From Ichthyophis bannanicus (Eukaryota; Chordata; Amphibia; Gymnophiona; Ichthyophiidae): a DNA stretch of 64,000 nucleotides. The notes beneath the pieces are model-generated. The model did no database searches. It was not told where the DNA came from and saw only the letters and a list, made by a program, of their open reading frames with translations. The stretch covers positions 1,246,463,523-1,246,527,522 of the forward strand of contig CM066033.1 of the NCBI GenBank assembly GCA_033557465.1, read 5' to 3'. Positions 23,955-34,838 of this stretch are shown piece after piece. The stretch's first letter is position 1. Each line of letters begins with the position of its first letter. The position numbers and the translations under genes are program-made.

Positions 23955-24840
23955 TAGAAATATAGAAACATGACAGCAGAAAAAGACCATATGGCCTATC
24001 TAGTCTGCCCTTTGATATTAAATACTAGTGGTTGGGGCAAGTTACCTCAGGCCGGAAGGTCGGGGGTTCAAATCCCACTAGAGGACAGTAACCTTGGGCC
24101 GGAAGGACTGGGGTTTCTAGTCCCACAGGTGCTCCTTGTGGTCTTGGGCAAGCCACTTAACCCTCCATTGCCCATGTTCCCTGTAAAAATAGTTATCTTC
24201 AAGTTGTAATGCCCTGTTCAATGTAATTTCAGTTTGTTCAATGTAAACCGCCTTGATATCATGAAAGGCAGTATATAAAAAAATGTTAAATAAATATAAA
24301 TAAATAAGTAAAGTCCCTTATTTTCCTTTAGAGATCTTCTGTGTTTGTCTCCTGCTTTTTTGAATTCAGATATTGTCCTTGTCTTGTCTCTACTACCTCC
24401 ACTGGGAGTCTATTCCATGCATCTATCACTCTTTCCATAAAGAAATATTTCCGCATATTATTCCTGAGTCCATCCCCTTTCACTCTCATCCTATGTCCCC
24501 TCGTAGCAGAGCTTTATTTCAAGCCATAGAAGTATTTAAATGTCTCTATCATATCTCCTGTATCCCGCCTTTCCTCTAACTTATACAAATTAAGATCTTT
24601 GTTTGTCCTCATATGCTTTATAACAAAGACAACTAACCATTTTAGTAGCCACCCCCTGCACCGCCTCCATCCTATTTATGTACCTTTGAAGGCATGATCT
24701 CCAAAATTGCACACAATACTCCAAATGAAGTTGCACCAGAGACTTATACAGAGGCACTATCACCTTCTTTTTTCAGCTGGCCATTCCTCTCCCTATGAAC
24801 CTAAGCATCCTTCTTACTTTTGCCATCGCCTTGTAAATTA
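23955..24840 (-). mobile_element. CR1 LINE (type A), antisense 3' fragment split by a SINE
   Basis: The left part (23955-24024) is the reverse complement of the CR1 3' tail. The right part (24313-24840) is the reverse complement of the CR1 ORF2 C-terminus; compare the FFEF..TTSTGSLFHASI-type mirror of the 225-865 copy. The SINE at 24025-24312 lies between the two. The frame is broken. Confidence 0.8.
24025..24312 (+). repeat. tRNA-derived SINE inserted in CR1
   Basis: It carries GGTTCAAATCCCACTAG (B box), GTGCTCCTTGTGGTCTTGGG, AAGCCACTTAACCCTCC and a 3' tail with GTAAACCGCCTTGATATCAT followed by TAAATAAATATAAATAAATAAG. It is the same family as 35415-35648. Confidence 0.8.
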
Positions 24841-24864
24841 GAATCCAGTATATTTGTTAAATGA

Positions 24865-25076
24865 GACAGGGCCTATTATCAGCAAAGAGCTTTTAGCTTA
24901 TATTAAAAACTCAGCAGGTAGCTTTCAATTTAAGTTTAAAACCATCAGAGAGCTTTCAGTTTAAATTCAGAACCCAGCAGAGGGCTTTCAGATAAATTTT
25001 AAAACCCAGCAGAGAACTTCTAGTTTAAATTTAATAGTCAGGGCCTCGTATCAGCAAAAAGCTTTAATTTAAATCA
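24865..25076 (+). repeat. Minisatellite, ~32-bp unit, about six copies
   Basis: Units of the form (A)AAACCCAGCAGAG-GCTTTCAG-TTTAAATT follow each other. The first and last units share CAGGGCCT..TATCAGCAAA.AGCTTT. Confidence 0.7.
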
Positions 25077-25329
25077 AATTAGAGTAAATTTTGCATAAAA
25101 TAAATTACAGTGTCAGTATTCTTTAAGCGAGAAATTGTTTCTAGAGAACTTTACAAAGAGATCTTCTAGATAGGGGGGGCAAGAGACCTGTGAAATTATT
25201 TTAAATAATTGTTAAAGCCAAGTGACAGATCAAAGGGGCATTTTGAAAAACTCCCTCTATCAAAGCATGGACTGTGTGAATCGCCCAGGAAATTGGTCAC
25301 AGATAACCTTAGAAGCACAGGTCTGGGAC
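25077..25329. other. Intronic sequence, unassigned
   Basis: No feature recognised between the minisatellite and the CR1-B endonuclease remnant. Confidence 0.4.
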
Positions 25330-25588
25330 CTGTGTAGCAAGTCAGCCTTTACTAAATGTTGGTGCAAGAGATTTGGGGCCACTTTGCAATAGTGATCATA
25401 GCATGATCACATTTGATTTAATGTATGAAAGGACAGCAAGAGTACTCTCATTTAACTTTCAAAAGGTAGACTTTGATAAAATGAGGAAAATGGTAAACAA
25501 AAGACTGAAAGGAGCAGCTGCATGGATACAGATGTGTGTGGGTATTGTCTAAAAACACTGTCTTGGAAGCCCAGAACAGATGTATTCT
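25330..25588 (+). mobile_element. CR1 LINE (type B), upstream part (end of endonuclease domain)
   Basis: Translation gives a CR1 endonuclease end (DHSMITFDLM-like) and then SFNFQKVDFDKMRKMVNK, followed by CLGSPEQMYS. The last 13 bases, ACAGATGTATTCT (25576-25588), recur at 32313-32325, where the rest of the CR1 continues. This part and 32313-34425 are therefore one CR1 split by an insertion. Confidence 0.75.
25576..25588. repeat. Left 13-bp target-site duplication of the composite L1-type insertion
   Basis: ACAGATGTATTCT here equals 32313-32325. The plus-strand nick implied (TTCT/AT) resembles the pyrimidine/purine preference of L1 endonucleases. Confidence 0.85.
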
Positions 25589-25607
25589 TTTTTTTTTTTA
25601 ATTTTTG

Positions 25608-28018
25608 ATTATCTCCAGAAACAAGCAGGGATGTAGTTTTAACATATGGGTATTGTCAGTACCGACGGAGCCTGCCGGGGAATGCTCCCCAGCGTCCAAT
25701 AGGAAAGCTTTTGGGAGCATCCCACAGTGCCTGCGTGCTGCCTTCCCGCCTTTCCCAACTGTCCCTCTCCAGTTCTTCGTTTTCCGCGGAGCCGACAGGT
25801 CGAACATCCTGTCACCGCAGAAAATTCCCTTCTTATACTTCTTTTTTGTGGTCGTGTCTGCCTTCCCTTGACGCTATACCGGTACCGCTGGTTCTTTTCT
25901 TTTTCCTAAAAAAAGCAAAAAACAAAAAAACCCCACTTTGCTCCTGGACTCTTTCTCCAGTAATTTTCTTTTCGGGTGCCATGTGCCATTTTGGGCACTA
26001 GGCCCAAATTTTTCCCTCAAAATGGAAAAACCCGCTTTGGGTTTTAAAAAGTGTTCTAAGTGTGGCGGTACCATCTCCGTCACCGATACCCATTATTGGT
26101 GCCTCAAATGTTTAGGTCCTGACCACTCTGTTTCAGAGCATTTTGCCTGTGGGATGATGTCGAAAAGGGGCCGGCAAAACTGAGCTGCTAAACTTAGCAC
26201 CCTTTTTCCCTCCAATGCAGCCTCCGTGGCATCGATGTCTTCCAGGGCTTCATCTTCCTCCCATGGATCTCAGGTAACTAAACATAAATCTAGCCGGTCC
26301 TCAAAGGGTAGATCTCCTTCTAAACATCAAGATGCCTCTGGCGTTGCCCTTGAGGGACTTTCACCGGCAAAATTGCCCTGGCGGGAGGCTTCGGCTTCCA
26401 AAGCACTAACTGGGCTCCAGGATGTTCTCGAGGCTTCAACCTTGGCAGAACTACTGGTGCCATGCTCTGGGGTTCCAGCCGCTTCATCCGGCACTGATAC
26501 CCAAGCATCGGCAGCGTCGATAGACCAGAGATTCTTGGCTATTGAACACAGTCTGGCGGCTCTTCTCACGGCCTCAATGCCCCTGAAACTGCTTCAGACA
26601 ATTCAACCGGTACCGGCACTGACTGAATCGACATCGGCAGGTATTCTACCGGGACCAAGTCATGTGTCTCTATCCAGCATCGAAAAGTCGGTACCGGACC
26701 ACTACGTTGCTGACTTCAATCAGTACCGGTACCGTGCCTTGCATGATCACCCGGATCGGAGATACTTCGAATCCTCGGATGAGTCTGAAGACTCTGAAAG
26801 CTCTGCCGATACCAGAATACTTCTTCCCGAGGATTCCTCTTCTCCTCAGCGTAGGATGTCTCCACCAGAGGATATGTCCTTTCAGGATTTTATCCGACAT
26901 GTGAACCGAGGTCTTTCCTTCACAGTGGCTCCTGAAAAAGAGCCTAGGGCAAAGGAATTAGAAATCCTACAATACCCTAAAGTTCCCAAGGAGGCAGCTA
27001 CCTTGCCTATTCATGAGATCTTGCATGATCTTATGTTAAGGATGTGGGAAACACCTCTGACCACATCTCTTCATTCTCGAAGACTCGACACCATGTATCG
27101 AGTTCCTCCTTGTCCTGGGTTTCAGAAGACTCAATAACCACACCATTCCATGGTGGTGGAATCGGCCATGAGACGGATAGAGTGCAAAAAGGCATGTATC
27201 TAATCCTCCAGGACGTGAGTGTAGGACTCTTGACGTCTTTGGACGTCGATCCTTCCAGACTTCCATGCTTTCTGCTAGGATCAGTTCTTATATCTTGTAT
27301 ATGGGAATGTTCCTTAAGGAAGTCACAGGAGACTTAGAGCTTATGAGCCCCTCTCCTTTCTGATTATAAAAGGCAAGATTATCTTGCTCTTGTTAAACAT
27401 GCTCAGGATGTTTCCAAGTTTGTGAATCGTACAGCCTTTGACTGCTTTGAATGCATAAGCAGAACCTCTGCTATTGCCATAGGTGCACGTAGAATTGCCT
27501 GGTTCCAGGCATCTGACTTGAAAATTTGGGTACAGGACAAACTGGGGAATGTACCTTGCACAGGAGAGCATCTCTTTGGCAAGAATTGGCAGGAAAAAGC
27601 TAATGAGATAGATGCTGACAATATCACTTTGGATAGATTGTCTAAATCTACAGCTGATCCTGCGAGGAAAAAATCCTCCAAGAAACCATTCTTCAGCAAG
27701 AGACATCGTTTAGGTCAATCTGCCCAAAAGGGACAGCAGCAACAACCTAGGCAACAAAGGAAAACAAAAGCAGCTAAGCCTCAACCGGCTCAGCAGATTC
27801 AGGCTCCACAGGGGCTTTGACTCCTGTCTAGGGAACTTTGCCTTCCTGGCCCTGAACGGCCCAGCACCCTCCACCATCCCAGGAAGGTTATGTCATTTTG
27901 CCCCCAGATGGGGTCAGATAACAGCAGAAAATTGGACTCTGACTATTGTACGAGAGGGGTACAAGCTTCAGTTCTTCAGCATGCCCCCTCCTACAATGGT
28001 AAGACAGTTCAATTCTCA
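25608..28018 (+). mobile_element. DIRS-B segment: left terminal repeat and gag (plus orientation)
   Basis: It begins ATCTCCAGAAACAAGCAGGG (the DIRS-C/D terminus type) and contains the ITR-like GTACCGACGGAGCC, the gag start at 26022, and continues to the beginning of the RT region (ATGGTAAGACAGTTCAATTC near 27995). At about 28018 it joins DIRS pol sequence in inverted orientation. The rest of the element and its right terminus are missing. Confidence 0.8.
26022..27820 (+). pseudogene. DIRS-B gag-like ORF1
   Basis: The start is the ATG at 26022, MEKPALGFKKCSKCGGTISV, with the second CxxC-type block WCLKCLGPDH and CGMMSKRGRQ. The frame is cut at 26181 by TGA where the sister copy has CGA, then is open at 26226-27137. 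This long middle section is Ser/Pro-rich with acidic stretches (ESSDESEDSESSAD), then FQDFIRH and ILHDLMLRMWETP. A frameshift is followed by VNRTAFDCFECISRTSAIA and a basic, Gln-rich tail (27660-27817). No enzyme motif is seen. It is presumed to be the structural nucleic-acid-binding protein. Neighbours: terminal repeat upstream, inverted pol fragment downstream. Confidence 0.72.
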
Positions 28019-29366
28019 GAGCGTTTTGTGGAAGGTTTCCTGGAAGCATGAAGGATATCCTTTACCTGCTGGGAAAGGTTAAGACACTGAAGTTCTAGGC
28101 TTTCAGCAATCAGGCCCTGAGATGCAGAGACTGGGGATTGGGATGCCACAGCATCCTGTCCTCTTGAGAAAGAAGATCTGCAGCAGTTCCTAACTCCAGA
28201 GGCGGAGCTTGAGAGTGATGTAGGACCAGAGAGTACCACGTTTGCCGTGGCCAACATGGAGTTATGAGGATCATATGACTTCTGTCTCTCTGAAGCTTGA
28301 ACAGGGTTTTGGGAATTAGGGGAATGGGTGGAAAGGCATACAAGAAGTCCTGTCCCCAATGAAGGAGGAAAGCATCCTTGGCCTGACAATCTCGAGCCGG
28401 AATTCTGGAACAGAACCGGGGAAGTTTGGCATTCAGCGGACTTGCAAAGAGGTCTATGTCCGGGTTTCCCCAAATTTGAAAATTTTTGGCCACCTGGTCT
28501 GCATGGAGAGACCATTCGCGTAGAAGCAGAACTCAACTGAGTCTGTCTGCCCAAGAGTTTTGAATTCCTGGAAGATACACCGCAAGGAGATGAATCTGAT
28601 GCTCTCTGGCGAGGGCCCATAGTCGCAAAGCTTCGTTGCACAGTGACAGAGAGCCTGTTCCACCCTGCTTGTTCACATAGAACATGGCTACCTGATTGTC
28701 CGTTTGAACTAGGACTGTCTTGTTGCTGAGCTGGGTGTGAAATACTCGAACAGCAAGGAAGATTGCTCTGATCTCCAGGAGGTTGATAAGAAGATAGGCC
28801 TCCTGTGGAGTCCAGGTACCCTGGGTAGAGAGGCCGTGCAGGTGGGCTCCCCAACCCACTTGTGAAGCATCTGTTGTTAGAGTGCTTTGGGGTGAGGGTT
28901 GCTGAAAAGGAGACCCCACCAAAAGGTTTTGGGGTGACTGCCACCATTGGAGAGGCAAAATAAGGTGATCTGAGTTTGCTATTTTGTCTGACAGGCAACC
29001 TGATGCCTGAGTCCACTGAGTGGATAAGGTCCACTGGGCTGCCCTCAAATGGAGGAGAGCATAAGGAACCACATGCATGGTGGATGCTATGTGGCCTAGC
29101 AACTGTAACATTTCCCAAGCAATGAGGTGAGGTTTTAGCACTGCTTGGGAAGCTAACTGTACAATGTGAAGGCAGCAGGGCTGTGGAAGGAAGGCCCTTG
29201 TCTGTCTGGTATCCAGAAGAGCTCCTATAAACTCTAGGGATTGAGTGGGAGCAAGGTTGGACTTCGGGAAATTTATGACAAGTCCCAAATACTGAAGGAT
29301 ACGCATTGTGCGAGACAGAGCAACCCTGGCCTCTGGCTCTGAAGGGGCTCGAATGAGCCAGTCGTC
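28018..29366 (-). pseudogene. DIRS RT C-terminal part and RNase H, inverted relative to DIRS-B gag
   Basis: On the minus strand it begins at DDWLIRAPSEPEARVAL (the motif C region) and continues through LEFIGALLDTRQTRAFLP, the RNase H with LTTDASQVGWGAHLHG, LVQTDNQVAMFYVNKQGG and NSWADRLS. A TGA at 28533 replaces CGA of the sister copy. It continues past RNase H to the tyrosine-recombinase N-terminus (SQQVKDILHASRKPST), where it is cut at 28018. RNase H Asp positions (TTDAS, QTDNQ) are intact, and the segment preserves a 34-nt part that DIRS-C has lost at 45893. Confidence 0.85.
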
Positions 29367-30376
29367 AAAGGCTTTACTGAAATCTAAATACACCACATCT
29401 AGAGCTCTCCCTCGGTCCAACTCCCTGGTCACCCAGTCAAAGAAATTAATCAGATTTGTCTGACAAGACTTGCCTCTGGTGAATCCATGCTGCCTCGGAT
29501 CCTGTAATCCGCTGGACTCCAGAAACTTCACTATTTTCTCTTTCAGCAGCGTTTCCAATAATTTACTCACCACCGAAGTTAAACTAACCGGCCTGTAGTT
29601 TTCAACCACATCCTCACTTCCGCTTTTGTGTAAAGGCACCACATATGAGCCCTCTCTCCAGTCCTTTGGCACCACTCCCGACTCCGAGGCATTGAAAAGG
29701 TCAGTCAGTGGAGTTGCTAGAACGTCCCCAAGTTCCCTCAGTATTCTAGGGTGTATCCCATCCGGTCCCATCGCTTTATCTACTTTAAGTTGAGCTAGTT
29801 TCTCACAAACACAATCTTCTGAAAATTGTTCAAGATGTCCCTCGCTTCTGTTCTTATTTGTGGGTGTTTTCTGAGGTCCTGCTCCTGGTTCTTCATCTGT
29901 GAACACAGAACAAAAATATTTGTTAAGCAATTCCACTTTATCCTTATCAACTTCTACATATTCCCCCCCTGCACCCTTGAGTCTGACAATACCACTTTTG
30001 CCCTTCCTCTTCTCACTAATATATCTGAAAAATGTCTTATCCCCCCATTTTATTGCATTGGCTGTTTCCTCCTCCTTTTGAATCTTTGCCTTCTTGACTA
30101 CTTTGCTAGCTTCTCTAAGTTTTTCCAAATACAGATGCCTGTCTTCCTCTCTCTGTGATCTCTTGTATTTCATGAAGGCCTCCCTCTTTTTCTTCACTTT
30201 TTCAGCTACTTCCTTCGAAAACCATAGCGGTCTCCTGTTCCTTTTGCCTTTATTTACCATTTTAACAAAAAGGTTGGTTGCCCTTAAAATACCCCCTTTC
30301 AGTTTTGCCCACTGTTTTTCTACATCCCCCAGCTGTTCCCATCCCACTAACGACTCCCTGAGGTATGTGGTTCCAC
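28533..30376 (-). pseudogene. In-frame CR1-DIRS chimeric reverse transcriptase reading frame
   Basis: A stop-free frame of at least 604 codons. The first ~330 residues are CR1: RRPLWFSKEVAEKVKKKR, DKVELLNKYFCSVFTDEE, KAMGPDGIHPRILREL, NYRPVSLTSVVSKLLE, then motif A LDVVYLDFSKAFD. At 29364-29367 it passes directly into DIRS motif C, DDWLIRAPS, and continues to the end of RNase H at NSWADRLS. The joint has GAC in common to both parents. CR1 motifs B and C and DIRS motifs 1 to B are lost, so active RT is unlikely. There is no ATG at the CR1 boundary: the frame opens after a TAA in the L1-derived part (about 30376), and the first start-like codon is GTG at 30347. Whether it is ever translated is unknown. 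Confidence 0.85.
29367..30376 (-). mobile_element. CR1 LINE (type A) RT N-terminal half inside the composite insertion
   Basis: Matches the antisense CR1 at 35655-36640 over the linker and RT fingers (GWEQL..EKQWAKLKG, VELLNKYFCSVFTDE). It ends exactly in motif A (AAAGCCTTTGAC). The upstream junction to L1 is within about 30357-30385, shown by loss of L1 endonuclease similarity after GRFYGKLYKV. Confidence 0.85.
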
Positions 30377-32312
30377 CACCTTATAGAGTTTCCCGTAAAA
30401 CCTCCCTTGCTGTGTGTTTGGTGCATATATATTCCCTACTACTACGGGCCTCTCTTCTATTTTCCCTTTCCACAAAATAAAATGCCCTCCTGGGTCTCTC
30501 TCCACATGCGCTTCTTCCACACTCAACCCTCTTGCAAATAGTTTTCCCACTCCTCCCTCTTTGGCGATTCACGGTTATGGGCCAGATACACTTTGTCATA
30601 TTCTTTACTCATTAACCATCTTTCTTGTACTTTTTTAAGATGTGTTTCTTGTATAAGCACAACATCTGCTCTTATTCTGCTGCCATCTTTTAGTAGGGCC
30701 TGCCTTTTATACCAGGAATTGAGGCCTTTCACATTTATGGTTACAATGTTGCATTCATCAAGCTGCTTTTGCTTACTACCCATAACTTCAATTCTCTGTA
30801 CCTCTTCTTGCATACACAGGATTCAGGTACCCTCCCTCTTCCCACCCTTTCCTCCCCCCTCTCAGTTTCCTTCCTCCCAACCTCCCCCCCTCCTCCTCCT
30901 TTCTACCATTTAGTAGCTTCCACTTCTTCGTGGCATCATTTTCCCCCTCCCAATCATGATATACAATTCACATCACACTCTCTTCTTATCTTAATCTCCT
31001 CCCATTCTTATCCTTGCTCATTTAACCTTACCCCCTCTCCCCCTTCATATCATATACTCAGTCCATCTTTGCGGCTTCTTCATCCTTGCTCTTGTCTTCC
31101 GTTCTTTTTTTCATTTCTTTCCCCTCTGCTTATTTGATCAGTCCCATGTCCTTTCTCTTTTGCATTACACATTTACTTTTCTTCTCTTTACTCTCCACTC
31201 TCTGCCATCTTGTTGTCTGTCAATTCACTGGTTTTCTCATTTCTCCCACCTCTGGAAAACGTGTCACTCCTGCTTCCTTCATCTCTGCCGCCAACTGAGC
31301 TGCTGTTAACGCCCATCTTGTGATGCCATGGCTGTTAAACACAATTCCTCCTGGGTACAGCCATTTATATTTAATATTCTCTTCCCTTAACTTCATTGTA
31401 AAATCCTCTCCATTCTCTTCTGCGTTGTAGCATGGCCGCAGGCAAGTCCGCAAAAATTGCCACCTTGTTTCCTTTCCACTCAAGGGGGCCTGCTCCCCTC
31501 CCCTTATTAATTATTTTTTCTTTAGTTTTAAAGTCCTGGAGGCATATAATAATGTCTCTTGTTGCCTCCCCTCTCCTGGGGCTGAGCATGCAGTGAGCTC
31601 TGTCTATTTTCATTTCCAGTGCCTTCCCTCTATACTCGGGATCCTCCAGCACCGCCATACATATATCTCGTGCCGTCTGTTCACAGTCTCTGTATTCTTC
31701 ACTTTCCGGCACCCCCTTTATTCTTAAATTTTGCCTTCTCACCTGGTTTTCCAAGTCTTCAAGCTTCAGCTGAAATATGTTCCTTCGCAACTTACAAACT
31801 GTTCACTGCTTTATTTTCTGCACGCACATTGCTTCGCACCTCTTCTACTTGCCCTTCCCTCTCCTCCACTTATTTCCCCAGTTCCTGCACATCAGCGCGA
31901 AACTCCATTATGGCCGCCTCCATGTCCGTTGTGAATCCCACCATTTCTGATCGCAGCTCACCAAACCAGGACCGGAGTTCTTCCTTAGAGATCTGCACCA
32001 CGGCGCTTTTACTCTGCACCTCTTCCAAGGTACCCAGCTGCTCATCAGACTCAGGCTCTATATTCGCCTCACTTCCCATTTTTCCTCCTCTCTGCTCACC
32101 TCTTATAGCTTAGAATATGTACTCTCTTATGTCTGCCGTCTTTTTCCTTGCTGTTGTCATTCCACCAGCCTCTGCACCCTCTAACCAATCCAATCCTCTT
32201 TGGGGTATTTTGTTTGCTTTGTTTTTATGGGAGATTAATTACTTTTGCGGGGATGAACGACGCAGCTCTTTTTCAGCCGTCCATGCGGTTCGGTGACATC
32301 ACCAGAAGTCTC
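30377..32312 (-). mobile_element. L1/Tx1-like LINE 5' part: 5' UTR, ORF1 and endonuclease start
   Basis: On the minus strand the 5' UTR (32312-32080) is followed by ORF1: N-terminal MGSEANIEPESDEQLGTLEE (32079-31870), then the coiled-coil/RRM region with LEDLENQVRRQNLRIKGVPE, KIDRAHCMLSPRRGEATRDI and LQDFKTKEKIINKGR (31790-31371). This is the L1 ORF1p RNA-binding layout. ORF2 begins in the endonuclease with NIVTINVKGLNSWYKRQALL and ADVVLIQETHLKK (30813-30523), continuing to VVVGNIYAPNTQQGRFYG (near 30400). It stops there where CR1 begins. Frameshifts break ORF1. Confidence 0.85.
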
Positions 32313-32325
32313 ACAGATGTATTCT
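32313..32325. repeat. Right 13-bp target-site duplication of the composite insertion
   Basis: ACAGATGTATTCT, identical to 25576-25588. The CR1-B reading continues directly after it. Confidence 0.85.
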
Positions 32326-34425
32326 ATGCTTTAAGAAAAGTGGAAGGAAGGCCAAAAAACTGCCAGCATGGTTTAAAGGCGAGGTCAGAGAGGCTGTTTT
32401 GGCCCAAAAAGCATCTTTCAGGAAATGGAAAAAGGAGCCAAATGATGAAAACGGGAAACAACATAAGCATTGCCAAGTTAGATGTAAGGCATTGATAAGG
32501 CAGGCAAAGAGACTTTGAAAAAAAGCTTGCCGTGGAAGCAAAAATGTATAATAAAAAACTTTTTCAAATACATTCATAGCAAAAAACCTGTGAGACAGCC
32601 AGTTGGACCATTGTACGATAAAGGAGTAAAAGGGGCGCTAAGTGAAGACAAGGCCATAGCCAAGAAACTGAATGAATTCTTTGCTTCGGTCTTTACTGAA
32701 AAAGTTGTAGGGAATTTACCCATGCCTGAAATGATATATAAAGGTGATGTATCGGAAGAATTGAAAGAAATATCGATAAACCAGGAAGATCCCCTGGACT
32801 GGATGGTATACATCCAAGGGTATTGAAAGAACTGAAATATGAGATTGCAGACCTACTATTACTAATCTGTGAACTATCATTAGAATTAATTGTAGTACCT
32901 GAAGTGTGGAGAATGGTCAATGGTAACGTCAATATTTAAAAAGGGTTCCAAGGTTGATCCGGGTAACTACAGACCTACGAGACTGACATCAGTACTGGGC
33001 AAAATGGCAGAAACTATTATAAAGAATAAAATTGCTGATCCTGCATTTAGTCATGGTTTAATGGGAGAAAGCCAACATGGATTTAACCAAGGAAAATCTT
33101 GTTTTAGTAATCTGTGTTATGTTTTTGAAGGTGTGAATAAGCAGGTAGACAAAGGTGAGAGCCGGTTGATATAGTGTTTCTGGATTTTCAGAAAGCCTTT
33201 GACAAGGTTTCTCATGAGAGACTCTTGGCAAAATTAAACAGTCATGGGATTGGAGGCAGTGTAGTATTGTGGTTCAGAAACTGATTAAAATATAGAAGGC
33301 AGAAAGTAGGGCTAAATGGCCAATTTTCTCAGTGGAGAAAGGTGAAAAGTGGAGTACTCCAGGGATCTGTGCTGGGCCTGCTGCTTTTTAAGGTATTCAT
33401 AAATGACCTGGAAATGGGAATAACGAGTGAGGTGATCAAATTTGCAGATGACACAAAATTATTCAAAATTGTTAAAAACCCAGAGGATTGAGAAAATTTG
33501 AAGATGACCTTGATAAATTGGAAGACACAGCATCCAAATGGCAGATGAAATTTAATATGGACAAGTGCAAAGTTATGCATCTAGGAAAGAGCAGCCGAAA
33601 CTTAACACTATGCAAGGTACCACCTTAGAAACCACCACCCAGGTAAAAGATTTAAGTGTCATTGTGGATAATATGTTGAAACCCTCTGCCTACTGTGCAG
33701 TGGCAGCCAAGAAAGCAAATAGAATGCTAGCTATCATAAGGAAAGGAATGGAGAATAAAAACCAAGGATATTATGATGCTTCAGTATTGTTCCATGGTTC
33801 AACTGCACCTTGAATGTTGTGTGCAATTCTGGTTGCCATATCTTAAAAAGGATAAAGTGGAATTAGAAAAGGTACAGAGAAGAGCTACCAAAATGGTAAA
33901 AGGGATGGAAGGATACCCCTATGAAGAAAAACTTTAAAAAGTTAGGGCTCTTCAACTTGGGAAAAGAGAAAGCTCAGGGGAGATATGATAGAAGTCTATA
34001 AATTAATGAATGGAGTGGAACGGGTTAACATAGAATGGTTGATTTGCCATCAAAAAGTAGAAGGACTAGAAGATGCGCAATGAAGCTATAATGTAACCTA
34101 TTTAAGACTAATAAGAGAAAATATTTTTTCACTCAATCTGTAATCAAACTCTGGACTTCGTTACCGGAGGATGTAGTAAAAGCTGTTAGTGTAGCTGGTT
34201 TTAAAAAAAGATTTGGACAAATTCCTTGAAGAAAGGTTCATAAATCATTATTAAAGAGGACCCGGGAAATCCAATGCTTAACCCAGGATGAGCATTGTGG
34301 AAGCTGTGGACTTTGGGTACCTGCCAGATACTTATGACCTGGATTGGCCACTGTTGGAAACAGGATACTGGGCTTTATAGATCTTGGTCTGACCCGATAT
34401 GGCATTTCTTATGTTCTTACCTGTC
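32326..34425 (+). mobile_element. CR1 LINE (type B), downstream part: RT to 3' end
   Basis: Frames from 32515 to 33813 give a CR1 RT: LNEFFASVFTEKVVGNLP, NYRPTRLTSVLGKMAETII, GESQHGFNQGKSCFSNL, motif A near 33175-33215 (LDFQKAFDKV across a frame break) and motif C FADDTKLFKI (about 33440). It ends in the C-terminal block and a 3' end of CTGACCCGATATGGCATTTC followed by TTATGTTCTTA. Together with 25330-25588 it forms one CR1 whose middle was hit by the composite insertion. Multiple stops mean it is dead. The antisense copies at 6766-7272 and 35898-36065 are the same family. Confidence 0.85.
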
Positions 34426-34838
34426 TAGCCACCTTAACATAATCAAAAACAAACACTTCCAGGTCCTGCTCTTCTTTCATGGACAGAAGGGCTTCGCCTC
34501 CTGCTCCCTTGGATGCATGACTCTGCATTTTTTAGCATTGAATCTCAGCTGCTAAATTCTTGACCATTCTTCAAGCTTAGCTAGATCCCTCCGTTCTGGG
34601 TGTCTGCTCTATTGCAGATTTTGGTATCATCCACAAAGAGGCAAACCTTACCCGACAGCCCTTCCGCATTATCAGTAACAAAGATGTTAAAAAGAATCTG
34701 ACCAAGGACACAGCACTGGTAACCACCTCCTCGGAGTGAGCTCCATTTACCTATACTCTTTGTCACCTCCCAGTCAACCACTTTAGGGTCCTTCTCTAGG
34801 GTGCTCAGTTCTTTATAAGTTGCCTGTGCGGAACAATG
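34426..34838 (-). mobile_element. CR1 LINE, antisense RT palm fragment
   Basis: Reverse complement encodes LCLFVDDTKICNRADT (RT motif C) and the following thumb. It is truncated on both sides, and its frame is broken. Confidence 0.75.

Larger units (their letters stand above)
25589..32312 (-). mobile_element. Composite L1/CR1/DIRS retro-insertion with poly(A) and 13-bp TSD
   Basis: The unit is antisense. Its 5' end (32312) is an L1-type 5' UTR beginning GAGACTTCTGGTGATGTCAC on the minus strand. Its 3' end (25589-25599) is a run of A. Between them lie L1 ORF1 and the start of the endonuclease (32070-30360), CR1 RT N-terminal half (about 30375-29367), DIRS RT C-terminal part and RNase H (29366-28018), then DIRS gag and left terminal repeat in the opposite orientation (28017-25608). 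The L1 RT and 3' UTR are absent. The outer 13-bp duplication and poly(A) indicate L1-type target-primed insertion of the outer unit. How the inner pieces were joined is inference. Confidence 0.7.

Noticed and set aside
24865..25076. CRISPR-like array
   Set aside because: Units of ~32 bp are contiguous and diverged, with no unique spacers; this is a minisatellite in vertebrate DNA.
28009..29118. 369-codon Ser-rich frame on the minus strand
   Set aside because: It lies over DIRS RT/RNase H in a different frame, and the composition is that of a shadow frame. Only its last ~20 codons correspond to the recombinase N-terminus.
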